Part shown: positions 7,053 through 16,221 of the stretch, one piece after another | Position numbering within the stretch: the stretch's first letter is position 1 | Layout: each line of letters begins with the position of its first letter | The notes under the pieces: generated by a model | Told to the model about the DNA's origin: nothing | The model's input: only the letters and a program-made list of their open reading frames with translations | The model's database searches: none | Program-made: the position numbers and the translations under genes | Source: Actinophytocola sp050699915 | Lineage (GTDB): Bacteria; Actinomycetota; Actinomycetes; Mycobacteriales; Pseudonocardiaceae | DNA: 64,000 bases | Reading direction: 5' to 3' | Assembly (NCBI RefSeq): GCF_050699915.1 | Contig: NZ_JBOHGA010000004.1 | Coordinates: 7,969-71,968, forward strand

Positions 7053-9070
7053 GTCAGCCGGTCGAGGTCGCTGACGAGCATGCCGGCCTGCGACACCGTC
7101 CACAGCTCGTCGCCGATCACCAGCGCGCGGCGCGGGGCGAACCCGACCGCACCCTCGTGGCGCAGCGTGCCGACCTGGGTCAGCGTGTCACCGGACACCC
7201 TGAGCACGACCGCACCCGTGCCGGGCGCCGCCGGGTCCGACATGACCGCCATCGGGAGCACCACGAGGTTCTTTTCCGGCCAGTACAGGAAGGCGTGCGG
7301 GTCACCCTCCACTTCGGAGTGTCCGCCGTCGAAGTGGACCTGGCTGAGCCGCTTGGCGCCGCGCTGGTTCGACGTGTCGAACAGCGAGACCTGGGTGCCG
7401 GTGGTCGAGCCCTGGACGGTCGCCTCCTGACCGACGCCCAGCAGTCGGCCGTCCCCGACCGGGTGTAGGTACGCCGAGTAGCCGGTGATCTTCAGCTCCC
7501 CGGTGACCCGCGGCCGGGACGGCTCCGACAGGTCCACTGTGTACAGCGGGTCGGTCTGCCGGAACGTCACCACGTAGGCGGTGTCGCCGAGGTAGCGCAC
7601 CGCGTAGATGCGCTCGCCCTTGCCGAGCCCGTCGATCCGACCCACCTGGGCGAGCTCGTTGCCGCGCCGGGTGAGCACGCTGACCATGCTGTGCGACTCC
7701 GCTTCCATACCGCCGACCGTGGTGGCCACCCGCAGGTGACCCTCGTGCTCGGACAGCGAGTACTGGTTGAGCAGTCCGCCGTCGACGCCGCCGGACGCGA
7801 CGTGCCGCGGCCGGCCCGACCCGGAGATGTCGAACTGGTAGATCTCGGTGCGCTGGCCGCCGTCGGGCGCCGGGCGCTCGGTCGGGCCGCCGCCGTGGGC
7901 GAAGTGGTCGTCGGCGACGTAGAGGTTCGTGCCGGTGCCGTACACGGTGTTGCCGTCGGCCGCGATGCTGATCGGGGTGCCGGTGCCGAGCTGGCGGCGC
8001 AGGTCGAGGGTGAGCACCGTCAGCAGGCCGCTGCCGGTGTACTGCTCCGGGTGGCTCACCGCTGTGCAGTCGACCAGTTCGCCGGAGCTGAGGTGCCCAC
8101 CGGCGGCGAGCTGGTAGCGCGGCAGCCAGTCCGAAATGGACGAAGACTCGACGATGCCGTGGTTCTCCTCCTCGGCGTCGTCGACCGAGCGGCCGGCGTC
8201 CGGGTAGGTGAACTTCAACCGCGGCGTGGAGCGCACGACGACCCGGGCGACCGTGCCGACCTGGCGGGCGTCGAGGTAGCTGCCCTCGACCGCGAGCGTG
8301 CCGAGCACCTGGCCCGCGCCGGTGAGGTCGACGAGCACGAGTTGTGAACCGAAGGCCGGGTCCACCGGCGGCGTGTCGATCGGCGGGCTGGCACCCGGTT
8401 CGGGGCTGGGCTTGGCGTCGGGCACCGGCTCGACCGGGGCCGGCTCGGGCACGATGCCGCCGTCGCGCGGCGTCGGCATGGCCACCCCCGACGAGGTGAG
8501 CACGAGCGCGCGGTCTCCGGAGATCAGCAGCTGCGTGGCGTACCCGCTGGGCAGCGCGAGCCTGGCGGTCTGCTTGTGCGAGGCCGCGTCCACGACCCGC
8601 AGCTGGCCGTCGACGATGCTGACCACCCGGCGGCCGTCGGTCTTGACGATGTCCGGCTCGTCCACATCGGACTCGTAGTTGTTGGTACCCGAATGCCCGG
8701 GCGCCGGCTCCGGTGCGGCCGCCTTGTCCTGGGCCGAGGCGGCCGCATCGCCCTCGCGTGGCGCCGCGCCGTCCGCCTGCATCTCGCCGTCCGGAAGGCT
8801 GCCGCCACCTCGGGCGACGTCGCCTTCGCCGTAGCCGCCGCCCCACCCGTACGGGCCGACGTTCGGCAACGCCGCCGCCTTCAGCTCGCTCAGCGCGGAG
8901 TCGCACGAGTCGTAGGCGACGAGCGAGATCGCCCCCGGCTCGACGTCCTGGCGCCGCTCGCCGTCGGCCATCCCGACGACCACGGCCGTGCCGGCAACCC
9001 CGACACCCAATCCCACCACCAGGGCGGCGGCGATCGCGAGCCGCGGCCAGCTGGGTAAGTCCTTCTCCAT
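7025..9070 (-). CDS. membrane-anchored beta-propeller domain protein
   Basis: A 681-aa protein with an N-terminal signal anchor (LAIAAALVVGLGVGVAGTAVVVG, residues 13-35), a low-complexity Gly/Pro/Ala-rich spacer, then a large extracellular domain. NYESDVDEPDIVKTDGRRVVSIVDGQLRVVD is the hallmark opening of the secreted beta-propeller family (Pfam Beta_propel), and repeated blade-like stretches follow (VYGTGTNLYVADDHF; YAVRYLGDTAYVVTFRQTDPLYTVDLS). A second Pro-rich stretch around residues 200-240 probably loops out of a blade. Function is unknown; surface binding is the usual guess. The ATG at 9070 is the only start that includes the anchor. Confidence 0.85.
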   Translation of the reverse strand: MEKDLPSWPRLAIAAALVVGLGVGVAGTAVVVGMADGERRQDVEPGAISLVAYDSCDSALSELKAAALPNVGPYGWGGGYGEGDVARGGGSLPDGEMQADGAAPREGDAAASAQDKAAAPEPAPGHSGTNNYESDVDEPDIVKTDGRRVVSIVDGQLRVVDAASHKQTARLALPSGYATQLLISGDRALVLTSSGVAMPTPRDGGIVPEPAPVEPVPDAKPSPEPGASPPIDTPPVDPAFGSQLVLVDLTGAGQVLGTLAVEGSYLDARQVGTVARVVVRSTPRLKFTYPDAGRSVDDAEEENHGIVESSSISDWLPRYQLAAGGHLSSGELVDCTAVSHPEQYTGSGLLTVLTLDLRRQLGTGTPISIAADGNTVYGTGTNLYVADDHFAHGGGPTERPAPDGGQRTEIYQFDISGSGRPRHVASGGVDGGLLNQYSLSEHEGHLRVATTVGGMEAESHSMVSVLTRRGNELAQVGRIDGLGKGERIYAVRYLGDTAYVVTFRQTDPLYTVDLSEPSRPRVTGELKITGYSAYLHPVGDGRLLGVGQEATVQGSTTGTQVSLFDTSNQRGAKRLSQVHFDGGHSEVEGDPHAFLYWPEKNLVVLPMAVMSDPAAPGTGAVVLRVSGDTLTQVGTLRHEGAVGFAPRRALVIGDELWTVSQAGMLVSDLDRLTQVAWLPFT

Positions 9071-9129
9071 GCCGACAGGACGGAGCCCTTGGGGGAAAGC
9101 GTTGCACGCGAACTGGTTGACTCCACCCC

Positions 9130-9765
9130 GTGCGAGACGAACTCCTCTCCGCGATCGCGGGCGAGATCCTGACCCGCTCGGCGCGCCGGGTCGCGATCGA
9201 CGGCGTGGACGGCGCCGGCAAGACCCGCTTCGCCGACGAGCTGGCCGGTGCGCTGACCGACCGCGGCGCGCCGGTGGTCCGCGCGTCGGTCGACGGCTTC
9301 CACCGGCCGCGGTCCGATCGGCACCGGCGCGGCCGGACCTCGCCGGAGGGCTTCTTCCGCGACTCCTTCGACTACCCGAGGCTGGTCGAGCTGCTGATCG
9401 AACCGCTCGGACCGGGCGGCTCCGGCCGGTTCGTCCGCGCCGTGCACGACGTGCGCGCCGAGTCGCCGCTGGAATTGGCGCAGGAGTCGGCCGAGCCCGG
9501 CGCGATCCTCGTGCTGGACGGCATCTTCACCCACCGCCCGGAGCTCGCCCGGTTCTGGGACTACTCCGTCTGGCTCGAGGTGCCGTTCGCCGTCTCGATC
9601 CCGCGCGTCGCGGCGCGCGACTACGCCGACCCCGACCCGCTCGCCGAGTCAAACCGCCGCTACGTCGAGGGCCAGCGGCTCTACCTCGCCGAGTGCGACC
9701 CGCGCTCGCGCGCCACGGTCGTCGTCGACAACGCCGACCTCGCCCGCCCGGTGATCGTGACCTAG
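9130..9765 (+). CDS. uridine kinase-like P-loop protein
   Basis: A 211-aa P-loop NTPase. VAIDGVDGAGKTRFADELA is the Walker A region (residues 21-39), followed by VVRASVDGFHRPRSDRHRRG, the DGFHxP-type phosphate-acceptor segment of the uridine kinase/phosphoribulokinase family, and LVLDGIFTHRPELARFWDYSVWL. A cytoplasmic nucleoside or small-metabolite kinase is likely; the substrate is not determinable. The GTG start at 9130 leaves only 59 bp from the divergent beta-propeller gene. The stop overlaps the convergent DUF4342 gene by 4 nt (CTAG). Confidence 0.8.
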   Translation: MRDELLSAIAGEILTRSARRVAIDGVDGAGKTRFADELAGALTDRGAPVVRASVDGFHRPRSDRHRRGRTSPEGFFRDSFDYPRLVELLIEPLGPGGSGRFVRAVHDVRAESPLELAQESAEPGAILVLDGIFTHRPELARFWDYSVWLEVPFAVSIPRVAARDYADPDPLAESNRRYVEGQRLYLAECDPRSRATVVVDNADLARPVIVT

Positions 9766-10034
9766 CTGTCCTCTTCGGACTCTTCGTCGACGACCACCGG
9801 CTCGGTGCGCTCCACCTCGAGCCGCCAGCCGCCCGCCAGCGCGAGCGCCGACGCGGCCGCCGTGATCATCGGGGCGAGCAGCGCGACCACCACCCCCACC
9901 GCCACCGGGACGTCGAGCACCGTGCGTCCCTCGCCGTTGCGCACCACGATCCGCCGGACGTTGCCCTCGCGGATGATCTGGTCGATCTTCTCCGACAGCG
10001 CCCGCGCGCTGAACCCTTCCGCTTCGCTTGGCAC
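9762..10034 (-). CDS. DUF4342 domain small membrane protein
   Basis: A 90-aa protein. EKIDQIIREGNVRRIVVRNGEGRTVLDVPV followed by a single hydrophobic helix (AVGVVVALLAPMITAAASALALAGG) is the DUF4342 pattern: a short soluble N-terminal region and one membrane span. The tail is acidic (VVVDEESEEDS). The GTG at 10034 is chosen because it opens the conserved region; longer frames upstream lack homology. It is codirectional with, and 20 bp downstream of, the sugar kinase gene. The function of the family is unknown. Confidence 0.7.
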   Translation of the reverse strand: MPSEAEGFSARALSEKIDQIIREGNVRRIVVRNGEGRTVLDVPVAVGVVVALLAPMITAAASALALAGGWRLEVERTEPVVVDEESEEDS

Positions 10035-10054
10035 GCGGTCGAGCGTAGTACGGC

Positions 10055-11551
10055 TCAGGCCCGGTCCGCCGCGTGTTGCTCGGCCGCGAGGAAGTGCGCG
10101 ACGTCCACCGTCGCCGGGTAGAGGTCGCGGTAGCGGCGGTAGAACTCGTCGTACCGCCCCGGCGAGGCCGGCATCACCGTGTGGTCGGGCGGGTTCCACG
10201 CGGCCGGGTCGACGTCGACACCCGTGGCGCCGGCGGCGAGCAGCGCGTCGCCGAGGCAGGCCCCGACGGTCTCGGTCGGCACCTGCTGCTCCTCGCCGGT
10301 CACGTCCGACACGATCTGGGTCCACAGCCCGCCCTGCGTACCGCCGCCGACCGCCACCAGCCGCTGCGGCCGTCCGCCCGCCTCGCGCATCACCTCGAGG
10401 TTGTGCCGCACGCCGTAGGCGATGCCCTCCAGCGCCGCGCGGTAGAGCTCCGCCCGCCCGTGCTCCAGCGTCAGCCCGGCGATCACGCCGCGCGCGTCCG
10501 GGTCGAAGATCGGCGTGCGCTCGCCGGCGAAGTACGGCAGCAGCAACAGGCCCCGGCTGCCGGCCGGCACCGCCGCGGCCTCCTCGACCAGCGTGGCGAA
10601 CTCGCCGCCGACCAGCCGGCGCAGCCAGTCGGTGACCGCGCCCGAGGTCGCCATCCCGGCGGCCAGCGACCGGGTGCCGGGGTACACGCCGCTCGTCGTC
10701 CACAGCCCGGGATGCGGGCTGGGCGAGGAAAGCACCTGGATGAGGAACATCGTGGTGCCGTACATGACCATGACGTCGCCCGGTTCGCGGACGCCGACGC
10801 TGGTCGCCTCGGCCCAGGCGTCGACCGTGCCGGCGGTGACCGGCAGACCCCGCGGCAGGCCGGTCTCCCGCGCGGCCTGCGCGGTGACCGAGCCGACGAC
10901 CTCCGTGGGCCAGGCCAGCTCGGGCAGCGGCAGCCCGGGCGCGACCGCGGCGGCCCAGTCGGGAGCCCAGCCGAGCGCGTCCTGGTCGTACATGGGGTCG
11001 CACTGGCTCGCCGAGTGGTGGTCGAGCACGTAGCGGCCGGTCAGCCGGTGGACCAGGTACGAGCTCGCCATCAGCAGCATCTCGGTGCGTGCGTAGACGT
11101 CCGGCTCGTGCCGGGCGAGCCAGCGGATCTTCGGGCCGACCGCCTGGCTGGACAGCGGGGTCCCGCCGCGGCGCAGGATCTCCTCGGCGCCCAGCTCCTC
11201 GGTCAGCTCGGCGATCTCGGCGCCGGCCCGGGTGTCGACGCCGTACAGGATGGCGGGACGAAGCGGCCGCCCGGCGCCGTCCGCGGGCAGCAGGCACGGC
11301 CCGATCCCGCTGACCGCGAGCCCGGCGAGCGGGCCCTCGGCGGCCTTCTCGGCGGCCGCGACCAGCTCTCGCGTCAGCGCGCGGAAGTCCGCCCACCACA
11401 CCTCGTCCGCGTCGTGCTCGACCCAGCCGGGATGCGGGGTGGCCGTCCGGTGCTCGCGGCTCGCCCTGGCCAGCACCCTCCCCTGGCCGGTGACGAGCAC
11501 GCCCTTCGAGCTGGACGTGCCGATGTCGACGCCGAGGAACAGGTCAGCCAC
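10055..11551 (-). CDS. FGGY-family carbohydrate kinase
   Basis: A 498-aa sugar kinase. The N-terminal phosphate loop LGVDIGTSSSKGVLV, the substrate-binding HPGWVEHDADEVWW, the VTAGTVDAWAEATSVG region with its catalytic-base Asp, and GGGTQGGLWTQIVSDV near the C-terminus define the FGGY fold of xylulokinase and ribulokinase. It would phosphorylate the ketose made by the isomerase encoded just upstream, whose 3' end overlaps it by 8 nt, so the two are translationally coupled. Expression is probably controlled by the LacI protein at 13085 through the operator at 12990-13005. The exact sugar is not resolved. Confidence 0.9.
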   Translation of the reverse strand: MADLFLGVDIGTSSSKGVLVTGQGRVLARASREHRTATPHPGWVEHDADEVWWADFRALTRELVAAAEKAAEGPLAGLAVSGIGPCLLPADGAGRPLRPAILYGVDTRAGAEIAELTEELGAEEILRRGGTPLSSQAVGPKIRWLARHEPDVYARTEMLLMASSYLVHRLTGRYVLDHHSASQCDPMYDQDALGWAPDWAAAVAPGLPLPELAWPTEVVGSVTAQAARETGLPRGLPVTAGTVDAWAEATSVGVREPGDVMVMYGTTMFLIQVLSSPSPHPGLWTTSGVYPGTRSLAAGMATSGAVTDWLRRLVGGEFATLVEEAAAVPAGSRGLLLLPYFAGERTPIFDPDARGVIAGLTLEHGRAELYRAALEGIAYGVRHNLEVMREAGGRPQRLVAVGGGTQGGLWTQIVSDVTGEEQQVPTETVGACLGDALLAAGATGVDVDPAAWNPPDHTVMPASPGRYDEFYRRYRDLYPATVDVAHFLAAEQHAADRA

Positions 11552-12956
11552 GGGTGAACTCGTCCAGCGTGATGTCCAGCAGCTCGCACACCGCGCGCAG
11601 CTCGGGCCGCCGGTCGCCGGGCACCGCGTGGATGTGGTTGGCGCCGAAGCGGGACAGGAACACCTCGGCGGGCGCGTCGAGCCGGGCGAACGCGTGCGGC
11701 CACTCCGGCGTCGACATGTTCATCAGGCTCGCGGTCGTGTCCTCGTCGTAGTTCTCGAACTCCCCGAGCATGAGCTGCAGGCGGTAGCGGCCGTCGTTGC
11801 GGGTCAGCCGGGCGAGGGTCATCTCACCGGGCGCGGCCACGTGCTGCACGGAGGCGCCGCCGGCCGGGAAGAAGAAGACCTCCGGGTAGAGGTGGACCTT
11901 GGCGAGGTTCTCGGCGGGGTCGTCGCTGCGCGCGGCGAACCAGGTGGCGTGCTGGCCGGAGTTGCACAGGTCCCAGATGTCGCGGTCGCCGTGGTAGTGC
12001 CGGACGTCGGCGAACAGCACCGGCGTGTGCGCGAGGTGCTTGAGGAGCTGCATGGTCAGCGCGCCGTCCATGTCGGCCTCGGTGGCGCAGACGTGCGGCT
12101 CCTTGGGCCCGTTCCAGTCGTACGGGTCGTTGAGGAACGCCTCGGCGACGTCCATGGTGGCGAAGTACTGGGTGAGCTCGGGTTGGCCCTTGATGCCGGT
12201 GAAGTCCAGGTGCCACTCGTCGATGAGCTCGCGCATCGCGAGGTAGGAGCCGACCTGGCGCTCGAGCAGCTCCTCGGTGAGCTTCTTGCCGTCGTAGTGC
12301 ACGGTGGCGTGCTGCTCGAGCCACTGACGGGCCTTGGCCTTCTCCGTGGCGTCGGCGGCCTCGGCGCGGCGGACGATCTCCCACTGGTCGATCTCCTCGA
12401 CGTCGACCCCGAACTGGCGCTGCCACTGGTCGGTGTTGGCGACCGCGGTGTTCATGCCCATCGGCCGGCCGCCGATCCGGCCGAAGGTCTGCCCGCGCAG
12501 CTTCGCGACCGCGCTCGCGGCGCGCGCCCGCACGCCGATGGCCCCGAGCAGGGCAGCGTCCTCGGGGTCGCCCCACAGCCGGGTGTGCGTGCGGCCGATC
12601 TGGTCGAGTGCGCCGCCCGCGGCGAGCATGCCGACCATGCCGGGCTGGACGGGGTCGATGTTGGCGAGCAGCACGAGCGGGCTCGTCAGCTGGCCGGCGG
12701 CGAGCATCGTGAAGTGCGGAAAGGCCCAGACGCAGTAGTGCAGGACGGTGAGGTCGACCTGCGCCGCCTCGACTTCGCGAGCCAGGCTCGTGGCGAGGGT
12801 GTTCGAGGAGACGGGCGCGCTCGCGCGGACCACCTCGTGGCCGGCCGCGGTCAGCCCGGCCACGAGCCGGTCCTCGTTGGCCACGATGAAGTCGGCGATG
12901 CCGCCGTGGACGTAGTCCCGCCCGTCCGAGATGTTGATCACGCCGATCCGGGCCAC
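11544..12956 (-). CDS. L-arabinose/L-fucose isomerase family protein
   Basis: A 470-aa aldose-ketose isomerase of the FucI/AraA fold. It opens ARIGVINISDGRDYVHGGIADFI and has the family stretch LTVLHYCVWAFPHFTMLA. Metal-site candidates lie in the C-terminal half (for example PHVCATEADMDGALTMQLL and the His in FGANHIHAVPGDRR). It would convert an imported pentose or deoxyhexose to the ketose for the FGGY kinase. No epimerase or aldolase gene follows, so the pathway end point is unclear. The GTG start at 12956 has a strong AGGAGG 4 nt away; longer frames upstream run into the operator. Confidence 0.85.
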   Translation of the reverse strand: MARIGVINISDGRDYVHGGIADFIVANEDRLVAGLTAAGHEVVRASAPVSSNTLATSLAREVEAAQVDLTVLHYCVWAFPHFTMLAAGQLTSPLVLLANIDPVQPGMVGMLAAGGALDQIGRTHTRLWGDPEDAALLGAIGVRARAASAVAKLRGQTFGRIGGRPMGMNTAVANTDQWQRQFGVDVEEIDQWEIVRRAEAADATEKAKARQWLEQHATVHYDGKKLTEELLERQVGSYLAMRELIDEWHLDFTGIKGQPELTQYFATMDVAEAFLNDPYDWNGPKEPHVCATEADMDGALTMQLLKHLAHTPVLFADVRHYHGDRDIWDLCNSGQHATWFAARSDDPAENLAKVHLYPEVFFFPAGGASVQHVAAPGEMTLARLTRNDGRYRLQLMLGEFENYDEDTTASLMNMSTPEWPHAFARLDAPAEVFLSRFGANHIHAVPGDRRPELRAVCELLDITLDEFTRG

Positions 12957-12989
12957 GGGTCCTCCTGAGCGCACTGCTTGCCTTGGCTG

Positions 12990-13005
12990 GAGTAATCGTT
13001 TTCTC
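12990..13005. promoter_or_regulatory. LacI-family operator upstream of the isomerase-kinase operon
   Basis: GAGTAATCGTTTTCTC is an imperfect 16-bp palindrome with a central CG, typical of LacI-family sites. A near-identical palindrome (one central position differing when the two are aligned in the same orientation) lies upstream of the sugar importer operon at 17887-17902. It begins 4 bp downstream of the isomerase -10 box, so bound repressor would block initiation. Confidence 0.8.
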
Positions 13006-13009
13006 ATCG

Positions 13010-13038
13010 AAGCTATTCTGCCCTCCGGGGTGTGTCAA
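13010..13038 (-). promoter_or_regulatory. sigma70-type promoter of the isomerase-kinase operon
   Basis: On the minus strand TTGACA (13038-13033) and TAGCTT (13015-13010) are separated by exactly 17 bp. The predicted start point falls inside the LacI operator. The spacing and the arrangement relative to the operator are repeated at the importer operon. Confidence 0.75.
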
Positions 13039-13084
13039 TAGGGCCGGTAAGGTCGTGGTACGAGGGCGGAAAGCGAGGCGGTAG

Positions 13085-14080
13085 GTGTCGACCATCAGCG
13101 ACGTTGCCTCCCGGGCGGGCGTCTCCACGGCGACCGTGTCCCGGGCGTTGAACGGCAAGTCCACAGTGGATCCCGAGCTCGCGGCTCGGGTACTGGCGGC
13201 CGCCGAGGAGCTCGGGTACCAGCCCAACGGGCCGGCGCGGAACCTGCGCCGGCAGGAGGCCGCGGTCCTGGCGCTGATCATCAGCGACGTGGAGAACCCG
13301 TTCTTCACGTCGATCGCGCGCGGGGTCGAGGACGTGGCGCACACGGTCGGGTACTCGGTGGTGCTCTGCAACGCGGACGAGAACACCGACAAGGAGCGCC
13401 GGTACGTCGACGTGGCGATCCAGGAGCGGGTGGCGGGCGTGATCATCTCCCCCACGTCGACCGCGACCAACGTCGACCGGCTGATCAACCGCGGGACGCC
13501 GCTTGTCGCGGTCGACCGCCCGCTGCCGGATCGCACCAGCGACACGGTGCTCGTGGACACCCGGGTGGCGGCCCGGCAGGCGACCGAGCATCTGCTGGCG
13601 CAGGGCTACGAGCGGATCGGCTGCATCACCGGGCCCGCGGGCGTCCGCACCGCCGAGGACCGGCTGGCGGGCTACCGGGAGGCGCTGCGTGGGGCGAAGG
13701 TCCGCTCGTCACCTCGGCTCGTGCGGCGGACGGAGTTCAAGGAGGCGGGCGCGGGTCGGGCGTGCGCGGAGCTGCTGGAGCAGTCCGAGCCCCCGGACGC
13801 CATCCTCGTGGCGAACAGCGCCATGGCGATCGGCGTGCTCGCGGCCCTGCGGACCCGCTCGCTGCGCCCGGGCGCGGACGTGGGCGTGGTCGCCTTCGAC
13901 GACGTGCCGTGGGCCGGCCTGGTGGATCCCCCGCTGACCGTCGTGGCGCAGCCGGCGTACGAGATCGGCTCGGTGGCCGCACAGCTGCTGCTGGCCCGGA
14001 TCACCGACAACGGCCGCGCACCTACGACGACCATGTTGGGGGCCAGGCTCATCGAGCGCGGCAGTTCTCGTCGAGACTGA
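13085..14080 (+). CDS. LacI-family transcriptional regulator of the sugar regulon
   Basis: A 331-aa repressor. The N-terminal helix-turn-helix STISDVASRAGVSTATVSRALNG and hinge helix ARNLRRQ are canonical LacI; the C-terminal two-lobed periplasmic-binding-protein-like domain (LALIISDVENPFFTSIARG to the end) binds the effector sugar. It is divergent from the isomerase-kinase operon and convergent with the sugar-binding protein gene. Two matching palindromes (12990-13005 and 17887-17902) are its likely targets, linking import and catabolism. The GTG start has GAGGCGG upstream. Confidence 0.92.
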   Translation: MSTISDVASRAGVSTATVSRALNGKSTVDPELAARVLAAAEELGYQPNGPARNLRRQEAAVLALIISDVENPFFTSIARGVEDVAHTVGYSVVLCNADENTDKERRYVDVAIQERVAGVIISPTSTATNVDRLINRGTPLVAVDRPLPDRTSDTVLVDTRVAARQATEHLLAQGYERIGCITGPAGVRTAEDRLAGYREALRGAKVRSSPRLVRRTEFKEAGAGRACAELLEQSEPPDAILVANSAMAIGVLAALRTRSLRPGADVGVVAFDDVPWAGLVDPPLTVVAQPAYEIGSVAAQLLLARITDNGRAPTTTMLGARLIERGSSRRD

Positions 14081-14099
14081 AGGTGCGGCCGCGTCAGTA

Positions 14100-14147
14100 G
14101 TTGATGGTTGGGATTCGCCCGCGTCTTCGCGAACCCCAACCATCAAC
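14100..14147. terminator. bidirectional terminator between lacI-type gene and sugar-binding protein gene
   Basis: GTTGATGGTTGGG and CCCAACCATCAAC form a perfect 13-bp stem around a 22-nt loop that can itself pair GCG with CGC. It lies in the 72-bp gap between two convergent stops, where a shared terminator is expected. Confidence 0.8.
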
Positions 14148-14152
14148 CGTGG

Positions 14153-15160
14153 TCAGCTGTTGGCTTCCGCGTAGGTCTCCTTCGCGTTCTCGACCGTGAT
14201 CAGCTTCGTCTCCAGCGTTTGCGTCTTCGGCACCTCGTCGCAGTCGACCAGGATCTTCTTCGCCGTCTCCACCGCTTCCTTGCCCGCGGTCGGGTAGATC
14301 AGCGTCGCCGACAGGCGGCCCTCCTCCACGGCCTTGATGCCGCCCGACGGGATCGGCAGGCCGTCGATGCCGATGAACTTCATCGACTTCTCCTTGCCCG
14401 CCGCCTTCGCCGCCAGGTACGCACCCTCCGCCATCGGGTCGTTGTGCGCGTACAGCACCTGGATGTCGGAGTTCGCCTTGAACATCGCGTCCGCCTGGGC
14501 CTGGCCCTTCTCCCGCAGCCAGTCGCCGTCGGACGTCGCGACGATCTCGATGCCCGACCCCTCGATGCCCGCGCGGAAGCCGTCGCCGCGTTCCTTCGCC
14601 GGCGTGGCGCCCGCGAGGCCGCGGATCTCGCCGACCTTGCCGCCGTTGGGCAACAACTTCTCCGCCACGTACTCGCCGGCGGTCCGTCCGATCTCGACGT
14701 TGTCCGCGCCGATCCACGTGGTGTAGGCGTCCCCGTCCACCTTGCGGTCCAGCACGACGACCGGGATGCCCTTGTTGTAGGCCTTCGCCACGACCGCGGT
14801 CAGCGGGGTGGCCTCGTTCGGGCTGATGATCAGCAGGTCGATCTGTTTGGTGAGGAAGTTCTCCACATCGGACACCTGTTTTGCGTTGTCCTGCTGGGCA
14901 TCGGCGAACTCCACGCTGAGCTGCGGCACCTCCTCGGCGGCAGCGCGGATGTCGTCGTCCATCCGCTGCCGGTAGGGCTCGGCAACGTTTGCCTGGCTCA
15001 TCCCGATCGTGTACTCGCCGTCCGGTCCACCGCACTTCGCGCTGGCACCACCGGCGTCCTGCTGCTGGCCGCTGTTCTCACTGGTCGTTCCACATGCGAC
15101 GGACAGAGTGAGCGCGGCGGCCGCGGTGAGCACGGTCGCCACGGCACGACGTCGGGCCAT
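14153..15160 (-). CDS. sugar ABC transporter substrate-binding lipoprotein (RbsB-like)
   Basis: A 335-aa periplasmic-binding-protein-fold lipoprotein. The signal peptide ends in a lipobox, TLSVAC, with acylated Cys23. The mature protein opens EYTIGMSQANVAEPYRQRM and continues with LLIISPNEATPLT and GIPVVVLDRKVDGD, all typical of the ribose/galactose-type binding proteins (Peripla_BP_4). It would capture the sugar outside the membrane for the permease and ATPase encoded upstream. It is the last gene of the importer operon, 23 bp after the permease stop, with AGAAGG ahead of the ATG. Confidence 0.93.
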   Translation of the reverse strand: MARRRAVATVLTAAAALTLSVACGTTSENSGQQQDAGGASAKCGGPDGEYTIGMSQANVAEPYRQRMDDDIRAAAEEVPQLSVEFADAQQDNAKQVSDVENFLTKQIDLLIISPNEATPLTAVVAKAYNKGIPVVVLDRKVDGDAYTTWIGADNVEIGRTAGEYVAEKLLPNGGKVGEIRGLAGATPAKERGDGFRAGIEGSGIEIVATSDGDWLREKGQAQADAMFKANSDIQVLYAHNDPMAEGAYLAAKAAGKEKSMKFIGIDGLPIPSGGIKAVEEGRLSATLIYPTAGKEAVETAKKILVDCDEVPKTQTLETKLITVENAKETYAEANS

Positions 15161-15183
15161 GTGTCTACCTTCTTTCTGTTCGA

Positions 15184-16221
15184 TCATGCCGCGGGCCGCA
15201 GGCGTTGCAGGCCCGCCGCGACGACGATGACGAGTCCCTTCACGAGCAGCTGCACGTTCGGGTCCACCCCGTGCAGCCCGAGGAAGTTGTTGAGCACCCC
15301 CAACAGCAGCGCCCCCGCGACCGTGCCGACGACCGTGCCGCGGCCGCCCATCAGACTGGTGCCGCCGATGACGACCGCCGCGATCGCGTCGAGCTCGTAG
15401 CCGAAGCCGTCGTTCGGGCTGCCCTGGTTCAGCTGACCGGCATGCACGATCCCCGCCAGGGCGGCGAGGAAGCCGGCGATGCAGAAGACGATCACCTTGA
15501 CGCGCGTCACCGGCACACCGGACAGCCGGGCCGCCTTCTCGTTCCCGCCGATCGCGTACACGTGCCGGGAGAACGCGCTGGTCCGCAGGAACACGATGGC
15601 CGCCACGGCGACCACCGCGAAGATCAGCGCCGGGATCGGCACCAGCCCGTTGAACGTGCGCTCGCCGAGCAGGGAGAACGCGACCGGCGCCTGGCCGGGG
15701 TCGTCCCCGTACGCGATCGCCACACCCTGGCCGCCGGACCAGATGCGGGCCAGGCCACGCGCGATCTGCATGCCCGCGAGCGTCACGATGAACGCCTGGA
15801 TGCCGAACAACGCGGACGCGATCCCTTGCAGGAAGCCGAAGCCGAGCCCGATGGCCAGCACGATCACGACCGCCGCCACGACCCCGAAGTCGTCCTCGAC
15901 CATCAGCACGGCCGACCCGACCGCGGCCAGCCCGAGGACCGCGCCGACCGACAGGTCGATGCCGCCGACCAGGATCACGAACGTCATCCCGACGGCCATG
16001 ATGCCGATCTCGGACACCGCGCGGACGACGTTGAACAGGTTGTCGCTGTTCAGGAACAGCAGGTCGCCGTTGTGCTGCGGGGAGAACGCGACGGCTACGA
16101 CGAACACCGCGACCAGGCCGAACAGGCTCTGGAACCGGAAGAGCGCGGCGACCACATCGGTGCGGCGGCCGTTGCCGTTGGCCGTGCTCTCCCGCTCGCG
16201 CGCCGTGTCCGTGTCGCTCAC
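15184..16221 (-). CDS. sugar ABC transporter permease (RbsC-like)
   Basis: A 345-aa membrane protein of the BPD_transp_2 family with 8-10 predicted transmembrane helices. GMTFVILVGGIDLSVGAVLGLAAVGSA is the conserved RbsC/XylH motif, and the C-terminal GGTSLMGGRGTVVGTVAGALLLGVLNN is equally diagnostic. It forms the channel with the binding protein and duplicated ATPase. The GTG start at 16221 overlaps the stop of a 25-codon mini-ORF that fills the gap to the upstream ATPase gene, so translation is probably coupled through it. Confidence 0.93.
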   Translation of the reverse strand: MSDTDTARERESTANGNGRRTDVVAALFRFQSLFGLVAVFVVAVAFSPQHNGDLLFLNSDNLFNVVRAVSEIGIMAVGMTFVILVGGIDLSVGAVLGLAAVGSAVLMVEDDFGVVAAVVIVLAIGLGFGFLQGIASALFGIQAFIVTLAGMQIARGLARIWSGGQGVAIAYGDDPGQAPVAFSLLGERTFNGLVPIPALIFAVVAVAAIVFLRTSAFSRHVYAIGGNEKAARLSGVPVTRVKVIVFCIAGFLAALAGIVHAGQLNQGSPNDGFGYELDAIAAVVIGGTSLMGGRGTVVGTVAGALLLGVLNNFLGLHGVDPNVQLLVKGLVIVVAAGLQRLRPAA

